Below, in pieces: positions 24,494-33,595 of a stretch of DNA of 39,258 nucleotides. This stretch comes from Nocardia brasiliensis IFM 10847. GTDB taxonomy: Bacteria > Actinomycetota > Actinomycetes > Mycobacteriales > Mycobacteriaceae. The position numbers were made by a program, and so were the translations under genes. Numbering within the stretch: position 1 is the first letter of the stretch; each line of letters begins with the position of its first letter. The notes beneath the pieces are model-generated. The model was not told the DNA's origin, ran no database searches, and saw only the letters and a list, made by a program, of their open reading frames with translations. The stretch covers positions 1 through 39,258 of the forward strand of contig NZ_BAUA01000014.1 in the NCBI RefSeq assembly GCF_000710915.1, read 5' to 3'.

Positions 24494-24713
24494 CAGCCTT
24501 ACCTGCCGCAGCGCGGGCAGCCCGGCGCGAATACGTTGCGCGAGAATCAGAACCGCGATCGAGAGCCTCATCCAAGGCACCGCCGAAGGACTGGTACACG
24601 TGGAGGCACTAGTACACCCCGACCGCCGTATGCACCACTATGCGGTGGCGGGATCGCGAAGGCCGTCCGCGACGAGTTCAGCAGGTAGTGTGGCCGCGCG
24701 TGACCACAGTGGG

Positions 24714-25256
24714 TCAGCTCCCCGGTGGGCTATCAGCGGCGATGATGCCGCGTAGTTGTGTGCGAGTGCTCCGTGTTTGGTTGCCGACGAGAGGTTCGTT
24801 CCAGATATGCAGCAGCACGTGCTCGTCGATGTCGATGAGACGGTCTGCGTGTCCCGGTGCGGTTGCCCGGTAGGGTTCGTGCGGTCCGGGGACCTCGTAG
24901 AGGCGCACGTGCACTCGTGCCGGGCCGGAGCCGGTGAGCGGGTCGGCGAGCTGTCCTTGGCAGTGCTCGTAGTAGCACGAGCCGACATACTGACGACCCC
25001 GCTCGGTCCTGTAGGTGGCTTCCTCGAGGAACTGCGCGTCGACCGGTTCGGGAGGGTACTGGTCGGCACCCATCTCCACGCTGACGCGGGCGAGATTGCC
25101 CTGACGTTGCCGAGTGCGGATGGCAAGGGCGCCGATCCCCGGAAGCAAGCGGGGCCCGGCAGTCATCCTGATCGTTGCCGTCTGCTGGTCGAGGTCGTGG
25201 TCGAGTAGATAGATCATCCCGCCGTCGTAATCGACCACGTCGGAAAGTCTCACCAT
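24714..25256 (-). CDS. Uncharacterised protein, 180 aa
   Basis: I do not recognise a family. The 180-residue product has no signal peptide or membrane segment. It is rich in beta-type segments (GGMIYLLDHDLDQQTATIRMTAGPRLLPG; ARVHVRLYEVPGPHEP; HVLLHIWNEPLV), with two close cysteines (GSCYYEHC). GAGAGG lies 8 nt before ATG 25256. It lies just downstream of the nuo terminator on the same strand but is separated from nuoN by 150 bp and a strong hairpin, so it should have its own promoter. The 220 bp between its stop and the SUKH gene hold no gene that I can see. Confidence 0.7.
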   Translation of the reverse strand: MVRLSDVVDYDGGMIYLLDHDLDQQTATIRMTAGPRLLPGIGALAIRTRQRQGNLARVSVEMGADQYPPEPVDAQFLEEATYRTERGRQYVGSCYYEHCQGQLADPLTGSGPARVHVRLYEVPGPHEPYRATAPGHADRLIDIDEHVLLHIWNEPLVGNQTRSTRTQLRGIIAADSPPGS

Positions 25257-25363
25257 CGGCTATACCTCTCGCTCGAGTCACATCGATGAATCCGCTCGAA
25301 ATTCGGCCGGTACTCCTGCGGCCGTTGAGCGCGACCCCGCGACAGTCGGCTCGGCACAGACGA

Positions 25364-25398
25364 CCGAGCCGCGCACCTGGTGCAGGTGCGCGGCTCGG
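25364..25398 (-). terminator. Terminator of the nuo operon
   Basis: Perfect inverted repeat with arms 25364-25379 and 25383-25398 (16 bp, outer CCGAGCCGCGC, 3-nt loop), starting 8 bp after the nuoN stop. Confidence 0.9.
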
Positions 25399-25406
25399 GT
25401 AGGGGA

Positions 25407-27038
25407 TCAGCGGGCGAAGGTGGCGGCGCGGTCGGCGAGGTCCAGGAGTAGCTGGGGGAAGACGCCGAGGATGATGGTGGCGCCTGCGCCGAAGGTGACG
25501 ACGGCGGTGGTCAGGAACGGCGTCACCACGACGGGGGCGTCGGTGGGCGGGTCGGTGAAGAACATCAGGACGATGACTCGCACGTAGAAGAACGCGGCGA
25601 TCGCACTGCAGATGACACCGACGATCACCAGTGGTGTGGCATCGCCGGCGGCCGCGGCTTCGAAGACCGCGAACTTGCTGACGAATCCACTGGTGAGGGG
25701 CAGCCCCGCGAAGGAGAGCAGGAACAGCGCGAACACACTGGCCAGCCAGGGGGAGCGGCGCCCGAGCCCGGCCCACTGACTGAGCGCGGTGGCTTCCTCG
25801 CCCGCGGCATCGCGCACCAGACTGACGAGCGCGAACGCGCCGAGCGTGCCGAGACCGTAGGCCACCAGATAGAACAGCACCGCGGCGACGCCCTTGGTGT
25901 TGGCGGCGACCAACCCGGTGAGGATGAAACCGGCATGGGCGACAGCGGAATACGCGAGCATCCGTTTCACGTCGGTCTGGGTGATGGCCATGACCGCCCC
26001 GACCGCCATGGTGGCGATCGCGATGGCGCCGAGCACGGGCCGCCAATCGTCGCGCAGCCCGGGCACCGCGATGTGCAGCACGCGCAACAACGCACCGACT
26101 GCGGCGATCTTGGTCGCGGCCGCCATGAACGCGGTCACCGGTGTGGGCGCGCCCTGGTACACGTCGGGCACCCAGGACTGGAACGGCACCGTGCCGATCT
26201 TGAACAGCAGCCCGACGGCCAGCAGTGCCACGCCGAGCAGCGCGAGCAGCGCGTTGTCCGGGTGTGCCGCGATGGCATCGGCGATTCCCGCCAGTTTCAC
26301 GGTCCCGGCCTGTCCGTACAGCAGCGCGACCCCGTAGAGGAAGAACGCCGAGGAGAACGCGCCGAGCAGGAAGTACTTCAGCGCCGCTTCCTGGGAGAGC
26401 AACCGCTTGCGCCGCGCGAGTCCGCACAGCAGATACAGCGGCAGCGAGAGCACCTCGAGCGCGACGAACATGGTGAGCAGGTCGTTGGCGGCCGGGAACA
26501 GCAGCAGGCCGCCGACCGCGAGCAGGGTCAGCGGAAACACCTCGGTGGTCGCGATACCCGCTCGCAGCGCGACCTTTTCGCTCGCGCTGCCCGGCACCGA
26601 CGAGGCCTGCGGGGTGAACGCGTCCACGCCGCGCCCGAGGGTGGCCGCGGCCGCACTCCAGGTGCCCGGCCCGCTGCGCACCGGGGCCGCCGGTCGGTCG
26701 GCACCGCGCTCGGCCATGAACAGCACGCCCAGGATCGCGACCACGAGGATGGTGCCCTGCAGGAACAGCGTCACCCCGTCGACCGCGACGGCACCGCCGA
26801 TGGCGGTGGCGTTCGTGCCGGCCAGCAGGATCACCGCGACCAACGCGACGATCAGTCCGGCCAGGCTCAGCAGCGCCTGGCCGCCGAACCGGAAGCGCCG
26901 CCCGGCGAACGCCTCGACCAGCACGCTGAGCACGGCTACACCGAAGACGATCAGCATCGGCGACAGGTAGCCGTACTCGATGCTCGGCGCCGGTATGGCG
27001 GCGGCGAGCGAGGTTCCGTGGGAGGTCAGCTGACTCAT
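25407..27038 (-). CDS. nuoN: NADH-quinone oxidoreductase subunit N
   Basis: A 543-residue membrane subunit of complex I with about 14 membrane helices and the antiporter-like fold. The proton-channel motifs are clear: KYFLLGAFSSAFFLYGVALLYG, SWVPDVYQGAPTPVTAFMAAATKIAAVGALLR, and LAYSAVAHAGFILTG. NuoN is the antiporter-like subunit closest to NuoJ/K in the proton-pumping arm. Its ATG overlaps the nuoM stop (ATGA). It is the last gene of the operon, followed by a strong hairpin. The loop between about residues 110 and 155 (ERGADRPAAPVRSGPGTW...SVPGSASEK) is a long, low-complexity insertion typical of actinobacterial NuoN. Confidence 0.97.
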   Translation of the reverse strand: MSQLTSHGTSLAAAIPAPSIEYGYLSPMLIVFGVAVLSVLVEAFAGRRFRFGGQALLSLAGLIVALVAVILLAGTNATAIGGAVAVDGVTLFLQGTILVVAILGVLFMAERGADRPAAPVRSGPGTWSAAAATLGRGVDAFTPQASSVPGSASEKVALRAGIATTEVFPLTLLAVGGLLLFPAANDLLTMFVALEVLSLPLYLLCGLARRKRLLSQEAALKYFLLGAFSSAFFLYGVALLYGQAGTVKLAGIADAIAAHPDNALLALLGVALLAVGLLFKIGTVPFQSWVPDVYQGAPTPVTAFMAAATKIAAVGALLRVLHIAVPGLRDDWRPVLGAIAIATMAVGAVMAITQTDVKRMLAYSAVAHAGFILTGLVAANTKGVAAVLFYLVAYGLGTLGAFALVSLVRDAAGEEATALSQWAGLGRRSPWLASVFALFLLSFAGLPLTSGFVSKFAVFEAAAAGDATPLVIVGVICSAIAAFFYVRVIVLMFFTDPPTDAPVVVTPFLTTAVVTFGAGATIILGVFPQLLLDLADRAATFAR

Positions 27039-28651
27039 TTGTGGACACCTCCGGGCTGATCGGCTTTGCCCGCTTCGGGGATGGTCGGCGCGGGATCGTG
27101 TTTGCCGATGGTCGTCAACGTCTGGCTCACCGCGGGATTGATGAAGTTCAGCACCGGTTTCGGATAGACGCCCAGGAACAGCAGCGCCGCGATGAGCGGC
27201 ACCACCACCGCGAGTTCGCGCGGCACCAGGTCGTAGAGGCGCTCGTTGCCCTCCTTGACCGGCCCGGTCATCATCCGCTGGTAGAGCCAGAGCACGTACA
27301 CCGCGGCCAGAACCAGCGCACCGGTCGCGACGACGGCCGCGAACTGGTAACGGCTGAATGTGCCGACCAGCACCAGGAATTCACTGACGAACGGCGCCAG
27401 CCCGGGCAGCGAGAGGGTGGCCAGTCCCGCGATGAGGAACGTGCCCGCCAGCACCGGCGCCACCTTCTGCACGCCGCCGAAGTCGGCGATGAGCCGGGTG
27501 CCCCTGCGCGACACCAGGAATCCGGCGATCAAGAACAGCGCCGCGGTGGAGATGCCGTGGTTGACCATGTAGAGCGTCGCCCCGGTCTGGCCCTGGCTGG
27601 TCATCGCGAAGATGCCGAGGATGATGAAGCCGAAGTGCGAGATCGAGGTGTAGGCGATCAACCGCATGACGTCGGTCTGGCCGATCGCGAGCAGCGCACC
27701 GTAGAGGATGCCGATCACCGCGAGCGTGATCACCAGTGGCGCATAGGTGTCCGAGGCGCCAGGGAACAGCATCAGGCAGTAGCGCAGCATGCCGAAGGTG
27801 CCGACCTTGTCGACCACCGCCATCATCAGCACCGCGCTCGACGGTGTCGCGGCGACCGCGGCGTCGGGCAGCCAGGTGTGCAGCGGCCACAGCGGCGCCT
27901 TCACCGCGAACGCGAACATGAACCCGAGGAACAGCGCGTTGAGCACCGCCGGCGCCGCGCCGAGCTGGCCGGAGTTCGCGGCGGCCACCACGACGCGGAA
28001 GTCGAAGGTGCCCGAGCCGTCCGCGCCGAGCCCGTCCCGCGCGGTGACCACGTACAACCCGATCACCGCGGCCAGCATGATCAGGCCGCCGAACAGGTTG
28101 TACAGCAGGAACTTCACCGCGGCACGCGAGCGCTGCTGCCGCAGCTGCGCGTCGGCCGACCGGGGCCCGAAGCCGCCGATCAGGAAGTACATCGGGATGA
28201 GCATCGCCTCGAAGAACACGTAGAACAGCAGGATGTCCAGCGAGACAAAGGAAATCAGCACCATCGCCTCGACCAGCAGGGTGAGCGCGACGTAGGTGTG
28301 CGCGACCCGGCGGCCGCTGCCGACCTCGCGGTCGTCGCGCCAGCCCGCCAGCATCAACAGCGGCACCAGGGCCGTGGTGAGCAGCACGAGGACCAGTGCG
28401 ATCCCGTCGAGACCGACGGTGTAGCCCGCGCCGAACGCCGGGATCCACTCGTGGTCCTCGACGAATTGGTATTGCGCCCCACCGGGATCGAAGCGCACGG
28501 CGAGCACCACCGCGAGGATCAGCACCGCCACCGACACACTCAACGCGAGTATCCGCGCGAGCAGCCGCTGCCCGGCGGGCAGCACCAGCACCACCACCGC
28601 GCCGAGAACGGGCGCCAACCACAGGATGGTCAACCAGGGAAAGTCCGTCAC
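27035..28651 (-). CDS. nuoM: NADH-quinone oxidoreductase subunit M
   Basis: A 538-residue antiporter-like membrane subunit of complex I. It shows the central DE-type motif region (FVSLDILLFYVFFEAMLIPMYFLIG), the WPLHTWLPDAAVAATPSSAVLMMAVVDKVGTFGML channel helix and LIAYTSISHFGFIILGIFAM. I chose GTG 28651 ([11 protein letters not shown]): GTGAGG is 5 nt upstream and the normal family N-terminus begins there. The open frame upstream to 28747 runs antiparallel to the duplicated nuoL end and is not coding in this phase. The start overlaps the stop of the 41-codon inserted ORF (GTGA) rather than nuoL itself. Confidence 0.96.
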   Translation of the reverse strand: MTDFPWLTILWLAPVLGAVVVLVLPAGQRLLARILALSVSVAVLILAVVLAVRFDPGGAQYQFVEDHEWIPAFGAGYTVGLDGIALVLVLLTTALVPLLMLAGWRDDREVGSGRRVAHTYVALTLLVEAMVLISFVSLDILLFYVFFEAMLIPMYFLIGGFGPRSADAQLRQQRSRAAVKFLLYNLFGGLIMLAAVIGLYVVTARDGLGADGSGTFDFRVVVAAANSGQLGAAPAVLNALFLGFMFAFAVKAPLWPLHTWLPDAAVAATPSSAVLMMAVVDKVGTFGMLRYCLMLFPGASDTYAPLVITLAVIGILYGALLAIGQTDVMRLIAYTSISHFGFIILGIFAMTSQGQTGATLYMVNHGISTAALFLIAGFLVSRRGTRLIADFGGVQKVAPVLAGTFLIAGLATLSLPGLAPFVSEFLVLVGTFSRYQFAAVVATGALVLAAVYVLWLYQRMMTGPVKEGNERLYDLVPRELAVVVPLIAALLFLGVYPKPVLNFINPAVSQTLTTIGKHDPAPTIPEAGKADQPGGVHK

Positions 28652-28773
28652 CACAACCTCACCGCCAGCAGGGCGGCAGCCACCAGGGCCGCGCCGGTGG
28701 ACATGGAAACACGGGGCCCGAGCAGCGCGGGCATCGGACGCGACCACGCCGGGATCCAGGGATAAATGCTCAC
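28648..28773 (-). CDS. 41-codon ORF between nuoL and nuoM, created by duplication of the nuoL 3' end
   Basis: GTG 28773 overlaps the nuoL stop (GTGA) and reads [20 protein letters not shown], then a tail [18 protein letters not shown] that equals the last residues of NuoL except for one substitution, and stops at 28648-28650, where it overlaps the nuoM start (GTGA). The product would be a short peptide with one hydrophobic helix. The two GTGA junctions mean that ribosome coupling from nuoL to nuoM is preserved. Whether the peptide is stable or useful is unknown; the ORF may serve only to carry ribosomes across the insertion. Confidence 0.6.
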   Translation of the reverse strand: MSIYPWIPAWSRPMPALLGPRVSMSTGAALVAAALLAVRLW

Positions 28774-28831
28774 CACAACCTCACCGCCAGCAGGGCGGCG
28801 GCGACCAGGGCCGCGCCGGTGAACATGGAAA
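28648..28831. repeat. 62-bp direct duplication of the nuoL 3' end
   Basis: Copy A 28648-28709 and copy B 28770-28831 are identical at 59 of 62 positions and offset by 122 bp. Copy B is the true 3' end of nuoL; copy A is the 3' end of the inserted 41-codon ORF. The 60 bp between the copies are unique. Confidence 0.92.
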
Positions 28832-30656
28832 GGGCGTAGGAGCGCACGAACCCGGACTGCACCCGGCGGATGCGTGCGGACAGGCCGCCGATCAAAGCCG
28901 CTGTGCCGTTGACGATTCCGTCGATGCCCCGGTTGTCGAGGAAGACCAGCGCGCGGGTCAGGTAGCCGCCGGGTCGCATGAAGGCTGCCTCGTTGAGCGC
29001 GTCACCGTAGAGGTCCTTGCGGGCCGCGACGGTCAGCGCGGACACGGCCTGCGGTGCGGTCTCGGGGATCGTGCGCTGCGCGTACTGGTAGTAGGCGAAG
29101 CCCACGCCGGCCGCGACCACGACGAGCGCGAGTGCGGTCACGACGGCCGCCGGGACGGTCTCCTCGCCGTGATGGGCGCCGACCACCGGTTCCAGCCAGT
29201 TCGGCAGCGCGGAACCGAAGACGAACAGACCACCGGCGGCGACCGAGCCGAAGGCCAGCAGCACCATCGGTCCCGTCATGACCGCGGGTGATTCGTGCGG
29301 ATGGGTATCGGGTTTCCAGCGCCGTTCGCCGAAGAACGTCATGAGCATCACCCGCGTCATGTAGAACGCGGTGAGGCCCGCGCCGAGCAGGGTCACCGTG
29401 CCGAGCACCACACCGCTGGCGCCGCCCTGGTTGAACGCCACCTCGATGATCTTGTCCTTGGAGAAGAACCCGGCGAACGGCGGCACCCCGATGATCGCCA
29501 GATAGCCGAGCCCGAAGGTGATGTAGGTGACCGGCAGCAGTGTGCGCAAGCCGCCGTAGCGGCGCATATCGGTTTCGTCGTCCATCGCGTGCATCACCGA
29601 ACCGGCGCCGAGGAACAGCACCGCCTTGAAGAAGCCGTGCGTGAGCAGATGCATGATGGCGAACGCGTAACCGGCCGGTCCGAGCCCCGCGGCCAGCATC
29701 ATGTAGCCGATCTGGCTCATGGTGGACGCGGCGAGCGCCTTCTTGATGTCGTCCTTGGCGCAGCCGATGATCGCACCGAACAGCAGCGTCACCGCGCCGA
29801 CGAGGACCACGCCGAGGCGCGCGTCCGGCGACAGGTCGAAGATCGGGCCGGAACGGGTGATCAGGTAGACACCGGCCGTCACCATGGTCGCCGCGTGGAT
29901 GAGCGCCGACACCGGAGTCGGGCCCTCCATCGCGTCGCCGAGCCAGGACTGCAGCGGCACCTGCGCGGACTTGCCGCACGCGGCGAGCAGCAGCAGCAAC
30001 CCGATCGCGGTGAGCGTGCCCTCCCCGGCCTGCGGCGCCCCGGCGAACACGGTGCCGAAGTCGATCGAGCCGAAGGTCGCGAACATCACGAACATGGCGA
30101 TCGCCAACCCCATGTCACCGACCCGGTTGACGACGAACGCCTTCTTGGCCGCCGTTGCCGCCGAAGGCTTTTCGTGCCAGAACCCGATCAGCAGGTAGGA
30201 CGCCAGGCCGACGCCCTCCCAGCCGAGATAGAGCACCAGGTAGTTGTTCGCCAGCACCAGCAGCAGCATGGCCGCGAGGAACAGATTGAGGTAGGCGAAG
30301 AATCGGCGTCGCGCCGGATCGTCGGCCATGTAACCGATGGAGTAGATGTGGATCAACGAGCCGACGCCGGTGATCAGCAATGCGAAACACATCGACAGCT
30401 GATCGAGCTGCAAGCCGAAGTCGACCTGCAACCCCGCGACCGGCGCCCACTGGAACAGCTCGGTGTGCACCGCGCGCTGGTCGCCGTCGCGACCGAGCAT
30501 GCCGAAGAACGCGATGCCCGCGACCACGAACGACCCGAGCGCCAGCGCGGTGCCGAGCAGGTGACCCCATTTGTCGCTGAACCGTCCACTCAGCAGCAGG
30601 ATTACGGCGCCGGCGAGCGGCAGTGCTGGCAGCAGCCAGAGTGCTGTGGTGTCCAT
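28770..30656 (-). CDS. nuoL: NADH-quinone oxidoreductase subunit L
   Basis: A 628-residue distal antiporter-like subunit of complex I, with about 15-16 membrane helices and the C-terminal lateral helix region. Motifs: [89 protein letters not shown], and [20 protein letters not shown]. It conducts protons at the tip of the membrane arm. ATG 30656 follows the nuoK stop by one base. The 3' end (28770-28831) is duplicated downstream; the coding sequence itself is complete. Confidence 0.97.
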   Translation of the reverse strand: MDTTALWLLPALPLAGAVILLLSGRFSDKWGHLLGTALALGSFVVAGIAFFGMLGRDGDQRAVHTELFQWAPVAGLQVDFGLQLDQLSMCFALLITGVGSLIHIYSIGYMADDPARRRFFAYLNLFLAAMLLLVLANNYLVLYLGWEGVGLASYLLIGFWHEKPSAATAAKKAFVVNRVGDMGLAIAMFVMFATFGSIDFGTVFAGAPQAGEGTLTAIGLLLLLAACGKSAQVPLQSWLGDAMEGPTPVSALIHAATMVTAGVYLITRSGPIFDLSPDARLGVVLVGAVTLLFGAIIGCAKDDIKKALAASTMSQIGYMMLAAGLGPAGYAFAIMHLLTHGFFKAVLFLGAGSVMHAMDDETDMRRYGGLRTLLPVTYITFGLGYLAIIGVPPFAGFFSKDKIIEVAFNQGGASGVVLGTVTLLGAGLTAFYMTRVMLMTFFGERRWKPDTHPHESPAVMTGPMVLLAFGSVAAGGLFVFGSALPNWLEPVVGAHHGEETVPAAVVTALALVVVAAGVGFAYYQYAQRTIPETAPQAVSALTVAARKDLYGDALNEAAFMRPGGYLTRALVFLDNRGIDGIVNGTAALIGGLSARIRRVQSGFVRSYALSMFTGAALVAAALLAVRLW

Positions 30657-30657
30657 G

Positions 30658-30957
30658 TCAGAACTTCAGCAGGTTGGCGTCGTCGACCGAGGTCGAGCGG
30701 CGGGCACGGAAGATGGTCATGATGATGGCCAGGCCGACCACGACTTCGGCCGCCGCGACCACCATGGTGAAGAACGCGAACACCTGCCCGTCCAGGTTCG
30801 CGTGCAACCGGGCGAAGGTGACGAACGCGAGGTTCACCGCGTTGAGCATCAGCTCGATGCACATGAACACCACGATGGCGTTGCGCCGCAACAGCACTCC
30901 CGCCGCGCCGATGGTGAACAGCAGGGCCGACAGAAACAGGTAGTTCTCCGGATTCAC
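30658..30957 (-). CDS. nuoK: NADH-quinone oxidoreductase subunit K
   Basis: A 99-residue membrane subunit with three helices and the conserved membrane glutamates of the proton path ([15 protein letters not shown] and [18 protein letters not shown]). GTG 30957 begins [16 protein letters not shown], the family N-terminus, and overlaps the nuoJ stop (GTGA). Length is standard for the family. Confidence 0.97.
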   Translation of the reverse strand: MNPENYLFLSALLFTIGAAGVLLRRNAIVVFMCIELMLNAVNLAFVTFARLHANLDGQVFAFFTMVVAAAEVVVGLAIIMTIFRARRSTSVDDANLLKF

Positions 30958-31763
30958 CGCTTGCCTTCCTCGTCGCTCGGGTTCTCGGCGCCGACCGAGA
31001 TGACGGCCGCCTCGGTCAACGCCCGGGTGCGGCGGTGCCGCAGGATGGTGCTGACCGAGAGTTCCTCGAAGGAGCCGTCGGGCAGCCGGGCCGGGATGTC
31101 GACCGCGTTGTGCCTGGCGTACACGCCCGGGGTGGGCAGCGGGGTGGGCCGGTGCCCGGCCTCGCGGAAGCGGCGGATCGACATCTCCCGCTGCCCGATT
31201 CGCGGCCCGAACTGTTCGCGGTGCGCCAGCACCATCGCGCCGATGGTGGCGGTGATGAGCAGCGCGCCGGTGAGCTCGAACGCCCACACGTAGCGGACGA
31301 AGATCAGCTCGGCCAGTTCGCCGATCACGTCGCGCCCGGCGAAACCCGTGGCCGGGAAGGTGATTCCGGAATCGCGGATACCGCGGGCGATGCCACTGAT
31401 CAGCAGCAGCCCGAAGCCGAGGCCCACCGCGGCCGCCGCGAGCTGCTGGCCGCGCAGGTTCTCCTTCAGCGATTCCGCGGAGTCGACGCCGACCAGCATG
31501 AGCACGAACAGGAACAGCATCATGACCGCGCCGGTGTACACCACGATCTGCACCACGCCGAGGAACAGCGCGTCCTGCGCCATGTAGAACACGGCCAGGA
31601 TCACCATCGTCGCGGCCAGGCAGATCGCGGAATGCACCGCCTTGCGGGCGAACACCATGCCCAGCGCGCCGGCGGTGGCCAGCGGGGCGAGCACCCAGAA
31701 GTTCACCGCTTCGCCGGTGGAGGTGCGGGTGAGCGGCTCTGCGGCAAGGATGAATTCGTTCAC
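30954..31763 (-). CDS. nuoJ: NADH-quinone oxidoreductase subunit J
   Basis: A 269-residue membrane subunit. Five helices occupy about residues 20-190, including the conserved [30 protein letters not shown], which holds the pi-bulge helix. A hydrophilic C-terminal tail (about 75 residues, ending [14 protein letters not shown]) is longer than in E. coli and usual in actinobacteria. GTG 31763 overlaps the nuoI stop (GTGA). Confidence 0.96.
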   Translation of the reverse strand: MNEFILAAEPLTRTSTGEAVNFWVLAPLATAGALGMVFARKAVHSAICLAATMVILAVFYMAQDALFLGVVQIVVYTGAVMMLFLFVLMLVGVDSAESLKENLRGQQLAAAAVGLGFGLLLISGIARGIRDSGITFPATGFAGRDVIGELAELIFVRYVWAFELTGALLITATIGAMVLAHREQFGPRIGQREMSIRRFREAGHRPTPLPTPGVYARHNAVDIPARLPDGSFEELSVSTILRHRRTRALTEAAVISVGAENPSDEEGKR

Positions 31764-33595
31764 CGCGCCCCTCCTTCCACGCCCGCGACGGCGGGCTGTT
31801 TCGGACTGTCGGAGCCGTCGACCGCGTGCGCCCCATTGGTTTCCGACGCGTTGCCCGGCACGTTGCCCCGGTAGTAGTCGCCCTCGTCGCTGCCCGGGTA
31901 CATCGCGTGCGGCGGCGCGGTCATGCCGGGCTGCAGCGGCGCGAGCAGGCGGTCCTTCTCGTAGATGAGGTCGGCGCGGTTGTCGTCGGTCATCTCGTAG
32001 TCGTTGGTCATGGTCAACGCACGGGTGGGGCACGCCTCGATGCACAGCCCACAGCCGATGCAGCGCAGGTAGTTGATCTGGTAGACCTGCCCGTACCGTT
32101 CCCCGGGGGAGAAGCGGGCCGTCTCGGTGTTGTCCGCGCCCTCGACGAAGATCGCGTCGGCGGGACAGGCCCAGGCGCACAGCTCGCAGCCGATGCACTT
32201 CTCCAGTCCGTCCGGGTGCCGGTTGAGCTGGTGGCGCCCGTGATAGCGCGGCGCCGTCGGCACCTTCTGTTCCGGATAGAACTCGGTGTTGGGCTTTTTG
32301 AACATGGTCGCTGCGGTGACGGCGAACCCGGCCAGCGGATCGAGCAGGCCCGCCTTGGCGGGTTCGCGTGGACGCTCGGGCAGCGGCGGAGTCGGGAAGC
32401 CCAGGAACACGGCTGAATCCGGCGCGGGCACAGCGGGTTCCGGCTCGGCCGGGGGCGCCGCCCCGCCTCGGCGTCCGGCGCGCAGGAACAGGCCGATCAT
32501 CAGCCCGGAGATCAACAGACCACCGATCACCAGGAACGGCGTCTGCACCTGGTAGCCCTCGGCCTGCAGCACGCGGGCGGTGGCGACCAGCATCACCCAC
32601 AGCAGCGAGGTCGGGATCAGCAGCTTCCAGCCCAGGTTCATGAACTGGTCGTAGCGCAGGCGGGGCAGGGTGCCGCGCAGCCAGATGAACACGAACAGGA
32701 ACATCCACACCTTGGCGGTGAACCACAGCACCGGCCACCAGCCGCTGTTCGCGCCGTCCCACATGTTCAGCGGCCACGGCGCGTGCCAGCCACCCAGGAA
32801 CAGGGTGGTGGCGAGCGCGGAAACCGTTGCCATGTTGATGTATTCGGCCATCATGAACATGGCGAACTTCAGCGAGGAGTACTCGGTGTGGAAGCCACCG
32901 ACGAGTTCGCCTTCGGCCTCGGGCAGGTCGAACGGCGCCCGGTTGGTCTCGCCGACCATGGAGACGCAGTAGATGAGGAACGAGGGCAGCAGCAGGAAGA
33001 CGTACCAGGTGCCCTCCTGCGCCTCGACGATGCCGGAGGTGGCCATGGTGCCGCCGAGCAGGAACACGGTGGCGAAGCACAGCGCCATCGCGATCTCGTA
33101 GGAGATCACCTGCGCGGTCGAACGCAGCCCGCCGAGCAGCGGATAGGTCGAGCCCGACGACCAGCCCGCGAGCACGATCCCGTACACCCCGATCGAGGTG
33201 ATCGCCAGGATGTAGAGCACCGCCACCGGCAGGTCGGTCAATTGCAGGGCGGTGCGGTGCCCGAGCACCGACACCTCGGGCCCGAACGGGATCACCGCGA
33301 ACGCCATCACCGACGGGATCAGCGAAATGACCGGCGCCAGAATGTAGATCGGCTTGTCCACGATGGCGGGGACGATGTCTTCCTTGAGCGCCATCTTCAC
33401 GCCGTCGGCGATGCTCTGCAACATCCCGTACGGGCCGATCCGGTTCGGGCCGATGCGCATCTGCATGCGCGCCACGATCTTTCGTTCCGCGACCACTGCG
33501 ATCATCGGGGTGAGCAGCAGGAAGACGAAGATGGCGAGGGACTTCGCGATCACCAGCCACAGTGGATCGTGGCCAAAAAGACTGAGGTCACTCAT
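31760..33595 (-). CDS. nuoH: Fused NADH-quinone oxidoreductase subunits H and I (NuoH-NuoI)
   Basis: One open frame of 611 residues. Residues 1 to about 380 are Nuo[72 protein letters not shown], and about nine helices ending in basic [11 protein letters not shown], which places the C-terminus inside the cell. A Pro/Ala linker (about 380-408) leads into Nuo[21 protein letters not shown] and two 4Fe-4S ferredoxin motifs, Cys467/470/473/477 ([12 protein letters not shown]) and Cys512/515/518/522 ([12 protein letters not shown]). The usual separate nuoI start is missing: no stop interrupts the frame and no ribosome-binding site was found before the internal GTG (Val396) or ATG (Met431). NuoH forms the quinone chamber and NuoI carries clusters N6a/N6b next to it, so a fusion is structurally possible. 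The total length is close to the sum of separate mycobacterial subunits. Confidence 0.93.
   Translation of the reverse strand: MSDLSLFGHDPLWLVIAKSLAIFVFLLLTPMIAVVAERKIVARMQMRIGPNRIGPYGMLQSIADGVKMALKEDIVPAIVDKPIYILAPVISLIPSVMAFAVIPFGPEVSVLGHRTALQLTDLPVAVLYILAITSIGVYGIVLAGWSSGSTYPLLGGLRSTAQVISYEIAMALCFATVFLLGGTMATSGIVEAQEGTWYVFLLLPSFLIYCVSMVGETNRAPFDLPEAEGELVGGFHTEYSSLKFAMFMMAEYINMATVSALATTLFLGGWHAPWPLNMWDGANSGWWPVLWFTAKVWMFLFVFIWLRGTLPRLRYDQFMNLGWKLLIPTSLLWVMLVATARVLQAEGYQVQTPFLVIGGLLISGLMIGLFLRAGRRGGAAPPAEPEPAVPAPDSAVFLGFPTPPLPERPREPAKAGLLDPLAGFAVTAATMFKKPNTEFYPEQKVPTAPRYHGRHQLNRHPDGLEKCIGCELCAWACPADAIFVEGADNTETARFSPGERYGQVYQINYLRCIGCGLCIEACPTRALTMTNDYEMTDDNRADLIYEKDRLLAPLQPGMTAPPHAMYPGSDEGDYYRGNVPGNASETNGAHAVDGSDSPKQPAVAGVEGGAR

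Noticed and set aside
26950..28765. 574-codon plus-strand open frame antisense to nuoM and similar long plus-strand frames over nuoL, nuoG and nuoN
   Set aside because: High-GC coding genes leave long open antisense frames; the translations are low-complexity R/H/Q-rich and show no protein family.
31760..32410. Separate nuoI gene starting at internal GTG (32410) or ATG (32305)
   Set aside because: No ribosome-binding site precedes either codon, and the ATG would remove the conserved NuoI N-terminus; the fusion reading is simpler, though internal initiation is not excluded.
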